Shown piece by piece: positions 17,052 through 26,132 of a DNA stretch of 52,851 bases; the stretch's first letter is position 1; each line of letters begins with the position of its first letter. Under the pieces are notes generated by a model, which worked only from the letters and a program-made list of their open reading frames with translations, had not been told where the DNA came from and did no database searches. The stretch is from assembly GCA_007121455.1 (NCBI GenBank), contig SKKN01000034.1, positions 1-52,851 on the forward strand. Direction: 5' to 3'. The DNA comes from Gemmatimonadota bacterium. GTDB taxonomy: Bacteria; Gemmatimonadota; Gemmatimonadetes; Longimicrobiales; Gaopeijiaceae. The translations under genes were made by a program, and so were the position numbers.

Positions 17052-17672
17052 ATGGATCCGATGCGCCCCATTCGCGACCCACGGCTCGAGGTTTCGATCC
17101 GGAACCTCGAACGAGCCCTGCGTCCCTACGGAGGGCCGCACGATGACCCGGAGCCCGAGCCGGGAGTCGTACAGGCAGCGGTGTCGCTCATCCTCCGGGA
17201 GGTCCCGGGGCCCGGAGTGCTCGTGGTCAAGCGGGCAGTCCTGAGCAGCGATCCGTGGTCCGGGCACATGGCCCTGCCCGGAGGGCGCAGGGACCCGGAG
17301 GATCCTTCCCTTCTCGAAACGGCCGTCCGGGAAACCCGGGAGGAGACCGCCGTGGTGCTCGACCCGGACCGGTCGCACCGCGGCCGGCTCGACCCGGTGG
17401 CACCTCGCAGCACGGAGCTTCCCGCGATCGCGATCACCCCGTTCGTCTTCAGCGCTCCGGACCCGGTCCACGCCCGAGTGAACTCGCAGGAGATCGCCGG
17501 AGTCTACTGGGTCCCCATCGCCCACCTCCTGGACCCCGCAGCCCGCGCTTCCCACGAGCTCCGGCTGAACGGGGCCCTCATGCGGTTTCCCGCGTTCGAG
17601 GTGGAAGGGGAGAAGATCTGGGGGCTCACCTACCGGATCCTGTCGAACCTTCTCGACCCGCTCGCCCGCTGA
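17052..17672 (+). CDS. NUDIX hydrolase, CoA-pyrophosphatase-like
   Basis: 206-residue NUDIX protein. The core reads ALPGGRRDPED followed by LLETAVRETREET, matching the NUDIX box with its metal-binding REx2EE; the following residue is Thr-Ala rather than the usual Gly, a mild departure. An upstream segment with SSDPWSGHMALPGG is typical of CoA diphosphatases (NudL/YeaB type), which cleave CoA to phosphopantetheine and 3',5'-ADP. The start at 17052 (MDPMRPI) is supported by the family length; the next ATG three codons on is equally possible. It lies 49 bases after queE and may be in the same transcript. Confidence 0.82.
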   Translation: MDPMRPIRDPRLEVSIRNLERALRPYGGPHDDPEPEPGVVQAAVSLILREVPGPGVLVVKRAVLSSDPWSGHMALPGGRRDPEDPSLLETAVRETREETAVVLDPDRSHRGRLDPVAPRSTELPAIAITPFVFSAPDPVHARVNSQEIAGVYWVPIAHLLDPAARASHELRLNGALMRFPAFEVEGEKIWGLTYRILSNLLDPLAR

Positions 17673-17740
17673 ACCCGAAGCCGGGCCGGGGTGAGGGGGC
17701 CCGCCGTCGGATCGAGTGAGGGGGCCGGCCGCCGGCTCCT

Positions 17741-18898
17741 TCAGATCGCGCGACGAAGAACCCTCACTCCCCGCTCCTCCAGGGCCCGCAGGTAGGGGCC
17801 GGCCGGGACCGCCTCGTCCGGGGTGTGGACTCCCGGCGCGATGTCTCCGCGCACCTGCATGAGCGCCGTCACCGCCAGCGAGAACCCCGTGCAGCGCATC
17901 ATCGCCGTGAGCCCCGATTCCTCGTCATAGAAGTCCATCAAGTCGAAGCGGACGCCCCGGTCCTCGCCTGCAGCCTTACCCCGCACCTCCACCCGGAGCA
18001 CCACCAGGTCGCGCGCGCCGGGGCGACGGAGGATCGGGGAGACGCGTTCGATGAAGAGGCGGCGGGGGGAAACGGCGACACCGTCCACGTCCACGGGCTC
18101 GGTGTCGAGGAGGCCGAGGTCACGGATTGCGCGCATGATGTCGGCGTGTCCGGGATAGCGAAGCGTCCTGTACTCCATCGTCGCGATCCGGCCCCGGTAC
18201 CGGTACGGGAGCGTGGAGGCTCCCCCCGCGGTGTAAAAAGCCTCGAGCGTGCCCGCCGGTTCGGGAAACTCCAGGCGCTCGAGCCCGCTCAGAGGCTCGA
18301 CCGCCCGGGGCTCCCCGCCGTCGAGCACGAGTCCAGGCGTCGTGTAGTAGTCGAGCACGCCCTCGAGCGAGTATACGACCTGGTAGTTCAGCGGTGGCAA
18401 CGGCTCCTGCGGCAGTCCCCCGACCCACATGTGCACGGAATCCGTCTCATCGAGCTCGTCGATCCCCCCCTGCGCGAGGATGTTGACCATCCCGGGAGCG
18501 AGGCCGCAGTCGGGGACCACGCTCACGCCCCGCCCCCGCGCCTGCTCGTCCATCTCCCGCTGCCGCTCCACGATCTCCGTGTTTCCGCCGAGGTCGCAGA
18601 AGTGCGCCCCGGATTCCACCGCGATCCGGCTCATCGAGAGGTTCAGGTAGTAGGGGAGGGCGCAGAGCACGGCGTCCATGCCCTCCATTTCCCGTCGCAC
18701 CGAATCTTCATCGGCCGCGTCCATCGAACGGAAGCGGAGCCTCTTCCCGGCGAACCGCTCGAGGGCTGGAGGAGGCCCGCTCGCAGCTCGATCGGCCACC
18801 ACCACCTCCGCGACCTCCTCCCTTTGCAGGAGGTCGTACGCGGCGGCCGTCCCTTGTGCGCCGCGACCCAGAACCAGGATTCGCGCGGATCCGCTCAT
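17741..18898 (-). CDS. Saccharopine dehydrogenase family protein (lysine dehydrogenase-like)
   Basis: 385-residue Rossmann-fold enzyme. The N-terminus ILVLGRGAQGTAAAYDLL binds NAD(P); ALPYYLNLSMSRIAVESGAH, DLGGNTEIV and DCGLAPGMVNILA are hallmark segments of the saccharopine dehydrogenase/L-lysine 6-dehydrogenase group. Members act on saccharopine, lysine or related dicarboxylic amino acids; the exact substrate cannot be decided. It is convergent with the NUDIX gene and lies 19 bases downstream of gyrA on the same strand, so it may be read from the gyrA transcript. Confidence 0.82.
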   Translation of the reverse strand: MSGSARILVLGRGAQGTAAAYDLLQREEVAEVVVADRAASGPPPALERFAGKRLRFRSMDAADEDSVRREMEGMDAVLCALPYYLNLSMSRIAVESGAHFCDLGGNTEIVERQREMDEQARGRGVSVVPDCGLAPGMVNILAQGGIDELDETDSVHMWVGGLPQEPLPPLNYQVVYSLEGVLDYYTTPGLVLDGGEPRAVEPLSGLERLEFPEPAGTLEAFYTAGGASTLPYRYRGRIATMEYRTLRYPGHADIMRAIRDLGLLDTEPVDVDGVAVSPRRLFIERVSPILRRPGARDLVVLRVEVRGKAAGEDRGVRFDLMDFYDEESGLTAMMRCTGFSLAVTALMQVRGDIAPGVHTPDEAVPAGPYLRALEERGVRVLRRAI

Positions 18899-18917
18899 AC
18901 CCTCTGCCCCCTGCTGC

Positions 18918-21524
18918 TCACCCCTCGTCCGGAATCAACTCGAGCTGTCCCTCTCCGTCGCTCTCCCCTTCCGGGTCCGCAGACGCTTCGACTGCGGCCC
19001 CTTCGGTTTCGCCGGGAGCTTCGGCAGCAGCCCCTTCCGCAGGCTCCTCCGCCCCTTCGCGCGAGCGGGCCGGATCGCTCTTCTTTGACGTCTCCTCGAT
19101 CCCGCTGGTCACCTCCACCACCCGGTCCTCCTTCTCCAGCGTGATGAGGCGCACACCCCGCGTCCGCCTCCCCTGGGATGGCACCTCCGCGACCGGAAGG
19201 CGGTGCACCTTCCCCCCCGCCGTGACGATCATGACCTCCTCCTCGCCGAAGACCTCGAGGGCACCGATCACGGGATCCTCCTCCGCCCCCGCCGGTGCAG
19301 CCAGGGTGCCGAGCCCGCCCCTCTTCTGGAGCGGAAACTCCGAGAGGTCGGTCCGCTTTCCCTTTCCACGTTCCGTCACGCTCAGGATCGAAGCCTCCCT
19401 CCGGACGGAAATCATGCCCACCACGCGGTCATCGTCCCGCAGGTCGACCCCCTTCACACCCCGCGCCGTCCGTCCCATGATCGAGACCTCCTCCTCCGGG
19501 AAGCGGATCGCCCTCCCCCTCCGAGTGAGGAGCATCACTTCGGAGCTGCCATCGGAGAGGGCCACGTCCAGAATTCGGTCCTCGCCCTTCACCCCGGCGC
19601 CGATCACTCCTCCCGCCCGCGGGTTCGAGAACTCCGTGAGCCGCGTCCGTTTCATGATGCCGGATTCGGAGACGAAGATCAGATATCGCTCCGCCTCGAG
19701 GTCGTCCACGGGGAGGAGCGCGACGATACGGTCGCTCCTGTCCGCGCCGAGGAGGGCGTAGCACGACTGGCCCCGGGATGCCCGACTCCCCTCCGGCACG
19801 TCGAGGACGGAGAGGAAGTGTGTGTGGCCGCCCGCCGTGAACGCGAGGAGCCATCCCGTCGTCCGCGCGACGAAGACCCGTTCGAGGAAGTCGTCGTCAT
19901 ACCCCTCCATCCCCGCCAGGGCCTTTCCGCTCGAGGTCCGCCGCCGATAGAGGTGCATCGGAATCCGCTTTACGAAGCCTTCGTGACTCACCGTGATCAC
20001 GACCTCCTCGTCCGCGACCTGGCCCTCCACGACGGAGCCGTGCTCCTCCGCATCGGCGAGAATTTCGGTGCGCCGCTCATCTCCGAACTTCTCGACGACC
20101 TCGTCGAGCTCCTGCAGCACGACTTCGAGCTGCCGCGCCTCGCTCCCGAGCAGGGTCCGCAACTCCTCGATGGTCGCTGCGAGCTCGTCCCGCCGTCTCC
20201 GGAGCTCCACCCCCTCGAGCGCGGTGAGTCTCGCGAGCCTCATGTTCAGGATCGCATCGGCCTGGGGCTGGCTCAGACCAAGCCGGTCCTGGAGCGTAGC
20301 CGACGCCTCCTCCCGGTCGTCCGAGGCCCGGATGATCCGGATGACCTCGTCGATCGCGTCGAGGGCCGCGAGGAGCCCTTCCACGATGTGACGCTCCGCC
20401 TCCGCCTTCTCCAGGTCATGGCGGGAGCGCCGCTGGATCACCTCGATCCTGTGGTCCCTGTACTCCTCCAGGAGGCCCTTGAGGTCGAACTCGTGGGGTT
20501 CCCCGCGGTCGAGGGCCAGAAGGATCGCACCGAAGGTCGACTGGAGGTACGTCTTCCTGAAGAGGGTCTGGAGCACCGCTCCCACGTCCGCGCCTCTCTT
20601 CAGCTCGAGGACGAGGCGCATTCCGTCCCGGTCCGACTCGTCGCGAACGTCGGACACCTCATCCAGACCCCCCTTCCGGGAGACGGCGACGATCTGCTCG
20701 ATGACACGGGACTTGGAAACCGCATAGGGCAGCTCCGTCACCACGAGCTGCTCCTTCCCGCCGCGGAGCGCCTCCTTCACCACCCGCGCGCGCATCACGA
20801 TCCGCCCGCGACCGGTGGCGTACATGTCCCGGATGCCCTCGTCCCCGACGATGTAGCCGCCCGTCGGAAAGTCGGGGCCGGGAACCCGTTCCACGAGCTC
20901 CTCCACCGTGCACTCGGGCTTCTCCGCCAGGAGGTGGAGCGCCGAGGCCACCTCGCGCAGATTGTGCGGGGGGACGTTCGTGCTCATGCCGACGGCGATG
21001 CCGCTGCTTCCGTTCACGAGCAGGTTCGGAATGCGCCCCGGAAGCACCGAGGGCTCGCGCAGGCGATCGTCGAAGTTCGGAACGAAGTCCGCGGTGTCCT
21101 TGTCGAGGTCCTCCAGGAGCTCCACGGCCACGGAGGCGAGACGCGCTTCGGTGTACCGGTATGCCGCGGCCGAATCGCCGTCGATCGAGCCGAAGTTCCC
21201 CTGCCCGTCGACGAGGGGATAGCGGAGGGAGAAGTCCTGCACCATTCGGACGAGCGCGTCGTACACCGCCACGTCCCCGTGCGGGTGGTACTTCCCGAGC
21301 ACTTCGCCGACGACCGACGCGCTCTTCTTGTACGGCCGGTCCGGAAGCAGACCCAGCCCGTGCATTGCGTAGAGGATCCTCCGATGCACCGGCTTGAGAC
21401 CGTCCCGAACATCGGGAAGGGCACGCTGGACGATTACGCTCATCGAGTAGTCGAGAAACGAGTCGCGCATCTCTTCCTCGATCAGCCGGGGCAGGATGCG
21501 CTCCCTTTTCTGCGCCATCGTCAT
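18918..21524 (-). CDS. gyrA: DNA gyrase subunit A
   Basis: 868-residue type II topoisomerase breakage-reunion subunit, partner of GyrB (not in the window). Visible: [16 protein letters not shown], the active-site tyrosine in AYRYTEARL, the long coiled-coil gate region and a C-terminal beta-pinwheel. The GyrA box reads QKRGGLG, marking true gyrase rather than topoisomerase IV. In the quinolone pocket the serine expected after HPHGD is valine ([10 protein letters not shown]) while the aspartate four residues on is kept. The ATG at 21524 has AGGAG 5 bases upstream. The acidic tail after the pinwheel (about 60 residues rich in Glu/Ala) is longer than in many species. Confidence 0.96.
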   Translation of the reverse strand: MTMAQKRERILPRLIEEEMRDSFLDYSMSVIVQRALPDVRDGLKPVHRRILYAMHGLGLLPDRPYKKSASVVGEVLGKYHPHGDVAVYDALVRMVQDFSLRYPLVDGQGNFGSIDGDSAAAYRYTEARLASVAVELLEDLDKDTADFVPNFDDRLREPSVLPGRIPNLLVNGSSGIAVGMSTNVPPHNLREVASALHLLAEKPECTVEELVERVPGPDFPTGGYIVGDEGIRDMYATGRGRIVMRARVVKEALRGGKEQLVVTELPYAVSKSRVIEQIVAVSRKGGLDEVSDVRDESDRDGMRLVLELKRGADVGAVLQTLFRKTYLQSTFGAILLALDRGEPHEFDLKGLLEEYRDHRIEVIQRRSRHDLEKAEAERHIVEGLLAALDAIDEVIRIIRASDDREEASATLQDRLGLSQPQADAILNMRLARLTALEGVELRRRRDELAATIEELRTLLGSEARQLEVVLQELDEVVEKFGDERRTEILADAEEHGSVVEGQVADEEVVITVSHEGFVKRIPMHLYRRRTSSGKALAGMEGYDDDFLERVFVARTTGWLLAFTAGGHTHFLSVLDVPEGSRASRGQSCYALLGADRSDRIVALLPVDDLEAERYLIFVSESGIMKRTRLTEFSNPRAGGVIGAGVKGEDRILDVALSDGSSEVMLLTRRGRAIRFPEEEVSIMGRTARGVKGVDLRDDDRVVGMISVRREASILSVTERGKGKRTDLSEFPLQKRGGLGTLAAPAGAEEDPVIGALEVFGEEEVMIVTAGGKVHRLPVAEVPSQGRRTRGVRLITLEKEDRVVEVTSGIEETSKKSDPARSREGAEEPAEGAAAEAPGETEGAAVEASADPEGESDGEGQLELIPDEG

Positions 21525-21731
21525 GTTCACTCCTGGAGCTCTAACGAGGGTACGGTGGGGCCGGCTTCGGGAGGGCATCGACCGCCTCCAGAAGTGTCAT
21601 CGGGCCCGTGGACCATGCGGGAGCGGACGGTATCGCCCGGGCGGGGGATCCGCCAGGGCAGCCGGAGCCCTCGTGGCTCCAGTGAAGGTGGGGCTCCTCG
21701 TCCAGGGGAGAGATCGGGCCGGAGGCGCGGC

Positions 21732-22043
21732 TCAGCTCCAGTCTTCGAGAACCTCCTCGAACTCCTCCGCCATCGTCGGGTGACCGTGTCGCTCGGCTGC
21801 TTCCACACCCTTCCGGTAGGCCTCCCGGGCCTCCTCCTCGCGGCCGAGCTCACGTAGTGCGTGCCCGAGCCGGCCCCACGCATTCCCCTCGTCGTCTGTC
21901 CCGGCGAGGTAGCGTTGGAGCTCCTCCACTCCCTCTTCGAGCCGGCCCCGGCCGAGGAGCTCGAGAGCCACTCCAAAGCGAAGTCGTGGCTCATCCGGGT
22001 TCTTCTCGAGCATCTTGCGCAGCGCCGCCAGGCGGTCTCCCAT
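21732..22043 (-). CDS. Small TPR-repeat protein
   Basis: 103-residue soluble protein made of about two and a half tetratricopeptide repeats: LRFGVALELLGRGRLEEGVEE, then AWGRLGHALRELGREEEAREA with the usual Gly/Ala/Pro spacing. Likely a protein-protein adaptor; the partner is unknown. The ATG at 22043 has GGGAGAG upstream; an earlier ATG at 22091 falls inside the terminator hairpin of the preceding gene and was rejected. It lies 207 bases upstream of gyrA on the same strand. Confidence 0.75.
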   Translation of the reverse strand: MGDRLAALRKMLEKNPDEPRLRFGVALELLGRGRLEEGVEELQRYLAGTDDEGNAWGRLGHALRELGREEEAREAYRKGVEAAERHGHPTMAEEFEEVLEDWS

Positions 22044-22080
22044 CGACTCTCTCCCTTTCGGGTGGTTCTCATGTGCATGC

Positions 22081-22113
22081 AAAAGGGGCACCGGAATGTT
22101 TTCCGGCGCCCCT
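22081..22113 (-). terminator. Rho-independent terminator after the gene at 22144-22566
   Basis: On the minus strand a 13-bp stem with one G-U pair (arms 22113-22101 and 22096-22084, loop 4 bases) is followed by TTTTGC at 22084-22079. It lies 30 bases past the stop of the upstream minus-strand gene and before the TPR gene start, separating the two transcripts. Confidence 0.75.
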
Positions 22114-22143
22114 CACGTCATCCTGACTCGATCCCTCGATCCC

Positions 22144-22566
22144 TCAGTCCGGGAAGCGAAACTCGCGCTCCATCCTCTCGGTGGGAGGGCGGCCCGTCAT
22201 CACTTCGATCATCGCGCTCATCTCGTCGCCCATCTCCCGCACACGGCTGAGCACGGAGAGCGCGTGGGCGAAGCCGAAATACGCTGCGACGGCATCCTCG
22301 TCCGCCGCGTGACTCGCCACCACAGAGGTCTCCAGCTCGAGCCTGAGGTGCTCCACGATCAGTTCGAGCGCCTCCTGGACCCGCTTCTGGACGGCAAGCG
22401 TCTCGATCGAGAGATCGCCTTCGAGCCGAGGCACGAGCGCCTCCACCGCCGCCCTCGCTTCGGAGGGCGCCGCGACGGCCCGCTCATCGGTGGATTCCTC
22501 CTCGAGGAATGCACGGGCGCCGTGGGCCAGGGCGGTGACTTCCTCGTAGTTGCAGTAGAGGATCAT
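22144..22566 (-). CDS. Hypothetical alpha-helical protein
   Basis: 140-residue, acidic, almost wholly helical protein beginning MILYCNYEEVTALAHGARAFL. No known domain is recognised; heptad-like spacing of Leu/Val in the middle suggests helical hairpins. It is followed by a clear intrinsic terminator, which supports a real transcription unit. Start is at the only ATG that keeps the conserved-looking N-terminal strand, with GAGAACG just upstream. Confidence 0.6.
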   Translation of the reverse strand: MILYCNYEEVTALAHGARAFLEEESTDERAVAAPSEARAAVEALVPRLEGDLSIETLAVQKRVQEALELIVEHLRLELETSVVASHAADEDAVAAYFGFAHALSVLSRVREMGDEMSAMIEVMTGRPPTERMEREFRFPD

Positions 22567-22677
22567 CGTTCTCGTCCGGATGCCGACGGGTGAGCAGTTC
22601 TGGGATGCGGCCTGCTCTACCTTGTACTACTTGAATCTCGTCCGGATTGTTTCGCCACACGAGGATCGGTGGCCGAG

Positions 22678-23094
22678 TCACGCCTGGGAGCGAGGCGCCT
22701 TGTTCTGGACCAGATTCAACGGAATCGATGTGAAGAGTTCACCGTCGACGAGGACTTCGAAGGTGTACGGTCCGGGTTCCTCGAAGACGAGCCCATCGAG
22801 ATTCAGCACCCGAGGGACTTTTACCCGACCGCCACTGCTCGCCGGTCCGGCGCCCAACTTGATCGATCCGTTGAGTCCGACGACCTCACCTCCGGAGGGA
22901 TCGCGCAACCGAATCGCGAGCTCGTGCTTTCCCGCGTCCTCGAGACCGGCGGAGAAGCGAAGCACGAGGCTCACCCGCCCATGCTTCGCCGGAAACTCCG
23001 CTGCCGCGATCCGGTCGAAGACTCCGAGGACATTGAGCTTTCCGGACGCGTCGATGGTAGCGGCGTCGGCGAGGAGTGCGAGGTCTACATCCAT
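22678..23094 (-). CDS. DUF6941-like conserved protein
   Basis: 138-residue protein starting MDVDLALLADAATIDASGKL with a following LGVFDRI, a pattern I associate with the DUF6941 family: small beta-rich proteins of unknown function found in many phyla. The C-terminal half, LDGLVFEEPGPYTFEVLVDG, looks like a beta-sandwich strand pair. The ATG at 23094 fits the family; the longer form from 23127 adds residues without support. It lies 48 bases after the CPBP protease gene on the same strand. Confidence 0.65.
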   Translation of the reverse strand: MDVDLALLADAATIDASGKLNVLGVFDRIAAAEFPAKHGRVSLVLRFSAGLEDAGKHELAIRLRDPSGGEVVGLNGSIKLGAGPASSGGRVKVPRVLNLDGLVFEEPGPYTFEVLVDGELFTSIPLNLVQNKAPRSQA

Positions 23095-23142
23095 GAAGCC
23101 GGACCCTATCGCAGGACCCTGGCCCACGCAAGTCGCATCGGT

Positions 23143-23949
23143 TCAGGCGCTTTCCGTGCCCACCTCCATCCACCGAGGGCCGAGCACCAGCCCACCGACG
23201 AGATCGATCGTGACATGGGCGATCATGGCCGGCCAGAGCGACCCTGTTGCCAGGAAAGAGACGGCGAGGATGAAGCCGAGGAGCCCCGTCCGCACGACCC
23301 CGATCCGGCCCTGGTACGCGTGCAGGTAGCCGAAGGCGACCGACGAACCCACCGCGGCGAGGACGGGGGAGAGGCCGGTCGCGACGAGCGCCACGATGAC
23401 GTATCCGCGGTACGCCACCTCCTCCCCCGTACCCGCAGCGAACGACAGGCCGGCGAAGGCCGCCCTCTCCCTTCCGGTCCGGGGCATGAGCTGTCGGAGG
23501 ATCTTGCTTCCCGCGGTGCCCCGCGAGACCTCCACGCGGTGGAATACCCACATGATGCCGATGCCGGCCGCGGAGAGACCCACGGACCAGGAGAGCAGGA
23601 CGCCGCCCGGAGGGAGGAGGAGCCCCAGCTCGGCCGGCCCCGCCAGGCGAAGTCCCAGCGCCGCGCTCGCGAGCCCGAGCACGAGGATCCCCGCCGCAGA
23701 GCCGAGGTACGCAGGAATCCGTTCGACCTCCTCGTTCTCGACGAGCGGGAGCTGCGCGACCGCGAGCGCGGGCAGGAGGAAGAGTAGCGCAGGTAGAAAA
23801 AGGAGATCGACCACGGGCAGGTCGGATCCGAACCCGAAGCCCACGAGCCCGACCACATACAGGAGTCCGCCCATTCGGAGGCTCCGCTGCACCTCGGTCC
23901 TTCTCCCCTCCACATCGACCTTCGGTTCCACGCTGTCGTCTCGGTCCAT
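23143..23949 (-). CDS. CPBP family intramembrane glutamic endopeptidase
   Basis: 268-residue multi-spanning membrane protease of the CAAX/CPBP (ABI) family. All three catalytic motifs are present: EEVAYR (E-E-x3-R), FGYLH (F-x3-H) and HVTID (H-x3-N/D). Seven to eight hydrophobic helices are visible. Bacterial members process peptides or act in bacteriocin immunity and regulation; the substrate here is not known. The ATG at 23949 was chosen because the sequence upstream lies in the divergent promoter region shared with the gene at 24029. Confidence 0.82.
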   Translation of the reverse strand: MDRDDSVEPKVDVEGRRTEVQRSLRMGGLLYVVGLVGFGFGSDLPVVDLLFLPALLFLLPALAVAQLPLVENEEVERIPAYLGSAAGILVLGLASAALGLRLAGPAELGLLLPPGGVLLSWSVGLSAAGIGIMWVFHRVEVSRGTAGSKILRQLMPRTGRERAAFAGLSFAAGTGEEVAYRGYVIVALVATGLSPVLAAVGSSVAFGYLHAYQGRIGVVRTGLLGFILAVSFLATGSLWPAMIAHVTIDLVGGLVLGPRWMEVGTESA

Positions 23950-24028
23950 TGACTCGCTCGCCGTATGCTCCTTACTCTTTCCGACGCTCACGTGCAACGG
24001 GAGCGTCCTCCAAAGCGAACAGGGGCCC

Positions 24029-24373
24029 ATGGTATCCGATACGGCGGCGCGGGGACAGAGCGGCAATACGGTCTTCCAGGTCATCGACAGCCTCGATCAT
24101 CCCCACGGAGGGAAGATCCTTCGGCTCAAGCTGAAGACGGGGTCCGTACCGCCGCTGAAGGAGCTGCGGGGAGCCGAGCTCGAGGCCGTCTCGCCGGATG
24201 GATCGGAGCGCCGGGTCGTGAGGACGGAGGGGTTCCCCGTGTTCGGAGGGAAGCCGTCCGACGCACGAGTGCGCCGGACCGGCCGCGTCGACCTTCATGT
24301 CTTTGCGCAGAACGGTCAGGGCATCCTTCCCATCAACACGCGATGGACCGTCTCCCTTCGTCGGGGACGCTGA
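24029..24373 (+). CDS. Hypothetical small basic protein
   Basis: 114-residue protein beginning MVSDTAARGQSGNTVFQVID. Its middle HPHGGKILRLKLKTG and C-terminal TGRVDLHVFAQ suggest a small beta-barrel or OB-like fold, but I recognise no family. It is divergent from the CPBP gene and convergent with the lipoprotein at 24383, with 9 bases between the stops. The ribosome binding site is weak, so the start is provisional. Confidence 0.5.
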   Translation: MVSDTAARGQSGNTVFQVIDSLDHPHGGKILRLKLKTGSVPPLKELRGAELEAVSPDGSERRVVRTEGFPVFGGKPSDARVRRTGRVDLHVFAQNGQGILPINTRWTVSLRRGR

Positions 24374-24382
24374 ACCCCGCCG

Positions 24383-25072
24383 TCAAGAGGCAGACACCTC
24401 CGGCGTGGGAGGATCGCGGTTGAAGGTGTCCTGGAACCACTCCCGGAACGCCTCCTGCTCCTCCTGCTGCTCCTCCTGCCACTCCTCATGCCGCTCGCTG
24501 AACCGGTCGGACTGGGCCGTCAGGATGTACGCATCCAGGTAGCCGAACTCCCGGCTGTAGAGGAGTTCGTCCAGGGGTCCGTACGCGAGCGTGTCGTAGA
24601 TCGAGCGGCCGAGGAGCCACGCATCTGCGATGCGGTCGAGAATCGCGCGCTCGAGTTCGAAGCCTTCCGCTTCGTATGCCTCGGGAAGCCAGGGCTCCAA
24701 CTCGTCCCGGTCCGCCATGAGGTGGAAGTGGGCATAGAGGAGGAAGGGCGTCTCCGCATCCGTCGCGGCTGCCTCCATGGCGATCCGGGCTGTATCGCCT
24801 TCGATGACGAGGGTTTCCCACGGCCGGACCTCCCGCTCTCCCCGGTGCAGTTCGATCAGGAAGGACGGATTCTGCTCGATGTCGTTCAGTTGCGCCCGCA
24901 GCCATTCGTCGACTTCGTCCATCTCCTCGGAGTCCGCCTGTACCCGGACTCCGCTGAAGACGATCACGGACCGGGGTGAAGGAAGGTCCGCCTGGGGAGA
25001 GCAGCCACCCAGCACGAACAAGAACAGAAGCATCGCGCCCAATGGTTCCTTGAACAGCACCTTCGGCGTCAT
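24383..25072 (-). CDS. Lipoprotein of unknown function
   Basis: 229-residue protein with a clear lipoprotein signal (LLFLFVLGGCSP). The mature part is acidic and contains a Glu-rich helix (WQEEQQEEQEAFREW) near its C-terminus; YAHFHLMADRDEL in the middle carries two histidines. No domain is recognised. The ATG at 25072 has AAGGAC upstream and places the signal peptide correctly; the frame extends further but without coding character. Divergent from the gene at 25287. Confidence 0.7.
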   Translation of the reverse strand: MTPKVLFKEPLGAMLLFLFVLGGCSPQADLPSPRSVIVFSGVRVQADSEEMDEVDEWLRAQLNDIEQNPSFLIELHRGEREVRPWETLVIEGDTARIAMEAAATDAETPFLLYAHFHLMADRDELEPWLPEAYEAEGFELERAILDRIADAWLLGRSIYDTLAYGPLDELLYSREFGYLDAYILTAQSDRFSERHEEWQEEQQEEQEAFREWFQDTFNRDPPTPEVSAS

Positions 25073-25286
25073 TCGCACACGTCCTTGATGAAGTCGATCG
25101 CACTCGCTCGGGCACGGTGCCGGGTCCGTTTTCCTGGTGATCACGTGTTCCCGGTTCGATAGATCTTGCCATGTCCTTCGAAATATGGAGTATTGTACCG
25201 TTCGCTGCCTCTGCGGATCCGAGGACCACGAATCCGGGACCTCCGTGACCATAGATCAGATCGAGGGCTTCACTGCCCCGAAGACC

Positions 25287-25808
25287 ATGACGCCCGAAGA
25301 GCTGGGGGATACCCTGGCCCGCCTGGTGTGGGAGACTTTCTCCGACTTCCTTGCCGATGGAGAGGCGGTGAGGATTGCGGACGAGGTGGGAGTATCGATC
25401 GAGAAGGGCCTTCCTTCCGAGAAGATGACTGAGGAAATCCTCATCTTCTTCCTCTGGAGCCACACCCGGGCGCTCCAGCTCGCCTTCTACGGGCGGGCAT
25501 CGGAAGACCTCCTCCGACAGGGACTCGATGCGCTCCATCGCGCCGTCTTCGACGATCTTGCCGAGCAGGGGACCCCGCGTGCCCAGCTACCGATCCTCGA
25601 GCAACGGATGGCTGCCCGCTATGCGGAGTATTACCGGGCCGCGGAGAGCTCCGACGACGAGGTGGGGAAAACGGCACTTCGATACTTCGCGCGGAAGGAT
25701 CTGCCACCGGCGTCCAGGGGTCCTCTCGCCGCGCTGCTCACCGCACGGGCGATCCAGGCAGCTAAACCGCTGACCGACTTCCTCGGAGACGTGACGCTGG
25801 TCGCTTAG
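25287..25808 (+). CDS. Hypothetical helical protein
   Basis: 173-residue helical protein (MTPEELGDTLARLVWETF at the N-terminus, ILIFFLWSHTRALQLAFYG in the centre). No family is recognised. The frame is open from 25137, with in-frame starts at 25137 and 25185, but a possible promoter (TTGCCA near 25167) and the Cys-rich odd leader argue for a later start. A GTG at 25245 is also possible. It ends 42 bases from the convergent paa-like operon. Confidence 0.5.
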   Translation: MTPEELGDTLARLVWETFSDFLADGEAVRIADEVGVSIEKGLPSEKMTEEILIFFLWSHTRALQLAFYGRASEDLLRQGLDALHRAVFDDLAEQGTPRAQLPILEQRMAARYAEYYRAAESSDDEVGKTALRYFARKDLPPASRGPLAALLTARAIQAAKPLTDFLGDVTLVA

Positions 25809-25850
25809 GAGCAGCGGCGGAAGAGGCGCTTCTCGAGCTCCTTCAGATGG

Positions 25851-26132
25851 TCACCCACCGGAGTCGTCGCGACGATCCGGTGGCGAGTCACCCCACCGCA
25901 TGAAGTCGAAAGGGCTGCGGCAGGCGTTGCACCAGTAGGTCGAAATCGATGCGTGCCCGCCGAAGGCGCTCATCAGCTCCGTGTCCGTTCCCTCGCAGAA
26001 GGGGCAGGGCGGCGCCTCGGGAAGTCCTCCCGGAGTCCTGGGCCGGTCCTCCCCCTTTCCCTTCGACTCCCCAAGGGAGGACCGGTCGGATCGGGGGGCG
26101 CTCATTCGCCGGTCGGGCCTCGAATCGCTCAT
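25851..26132 (-). CDS. Zinc-ribbon protein matching the PaaD C-terminus
   Basis: 93-residue protein with one four-cysteine zinc ribbon, CPFCEGTDTEL and YWCNACRSPFDF. This is the same ribbon that forms the C-terminal third of E. coli-type PaaD (CNAC-R-PFD). Here it is a separate gene, the last of the operon, overlapping the paaC stop by 4 bases; its first 40 residues are disordered and charged. Established: PaaD is needed for maturation of the phenylacetyl-CoA epoxidase. Inference: this protein and the DUF59 protein at 27234 together replace one full-length PaaD. Confidence 0.75.
   Translation of the reverse strand: MSDSRPDRRMSAPRSDRSSLGESKGKGEDRPRTPGGLPEAPPCPFCEGTDTELMSAFGGHASISTYWCNACRSPFDFMRWGDSPPDRRDDSGG

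Noticed and set aside
19203-21857. 884-codon open frame antisense to gyrA
   Set aside because: GC-rich codon bias leaves long open frames opposite real genes. The translation is His/Arg/Glu-rich with no motif, and gyrA on the other strand is unmistakable.
22600-22640. Copy of the 8663-8713 dyad arm near 22608
   Set aside because: Only a short similar string (CTGCTCTACC) is shared and no second arm is present; probably chance.
23143-23949. CPBP protease plus MntA/HepT as parts of one defence island
   Set aside because: They are 20 kb apart with housekeeping genes such as gyrA and queG between them; no other defence genes were seen.
25137-25286. Longer N-terminus for the gene at 25287
   Set aside because: The extension is Cys-rich, unlike the helical core, and a possible promoter lies inside it. 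It cannot be excluded.
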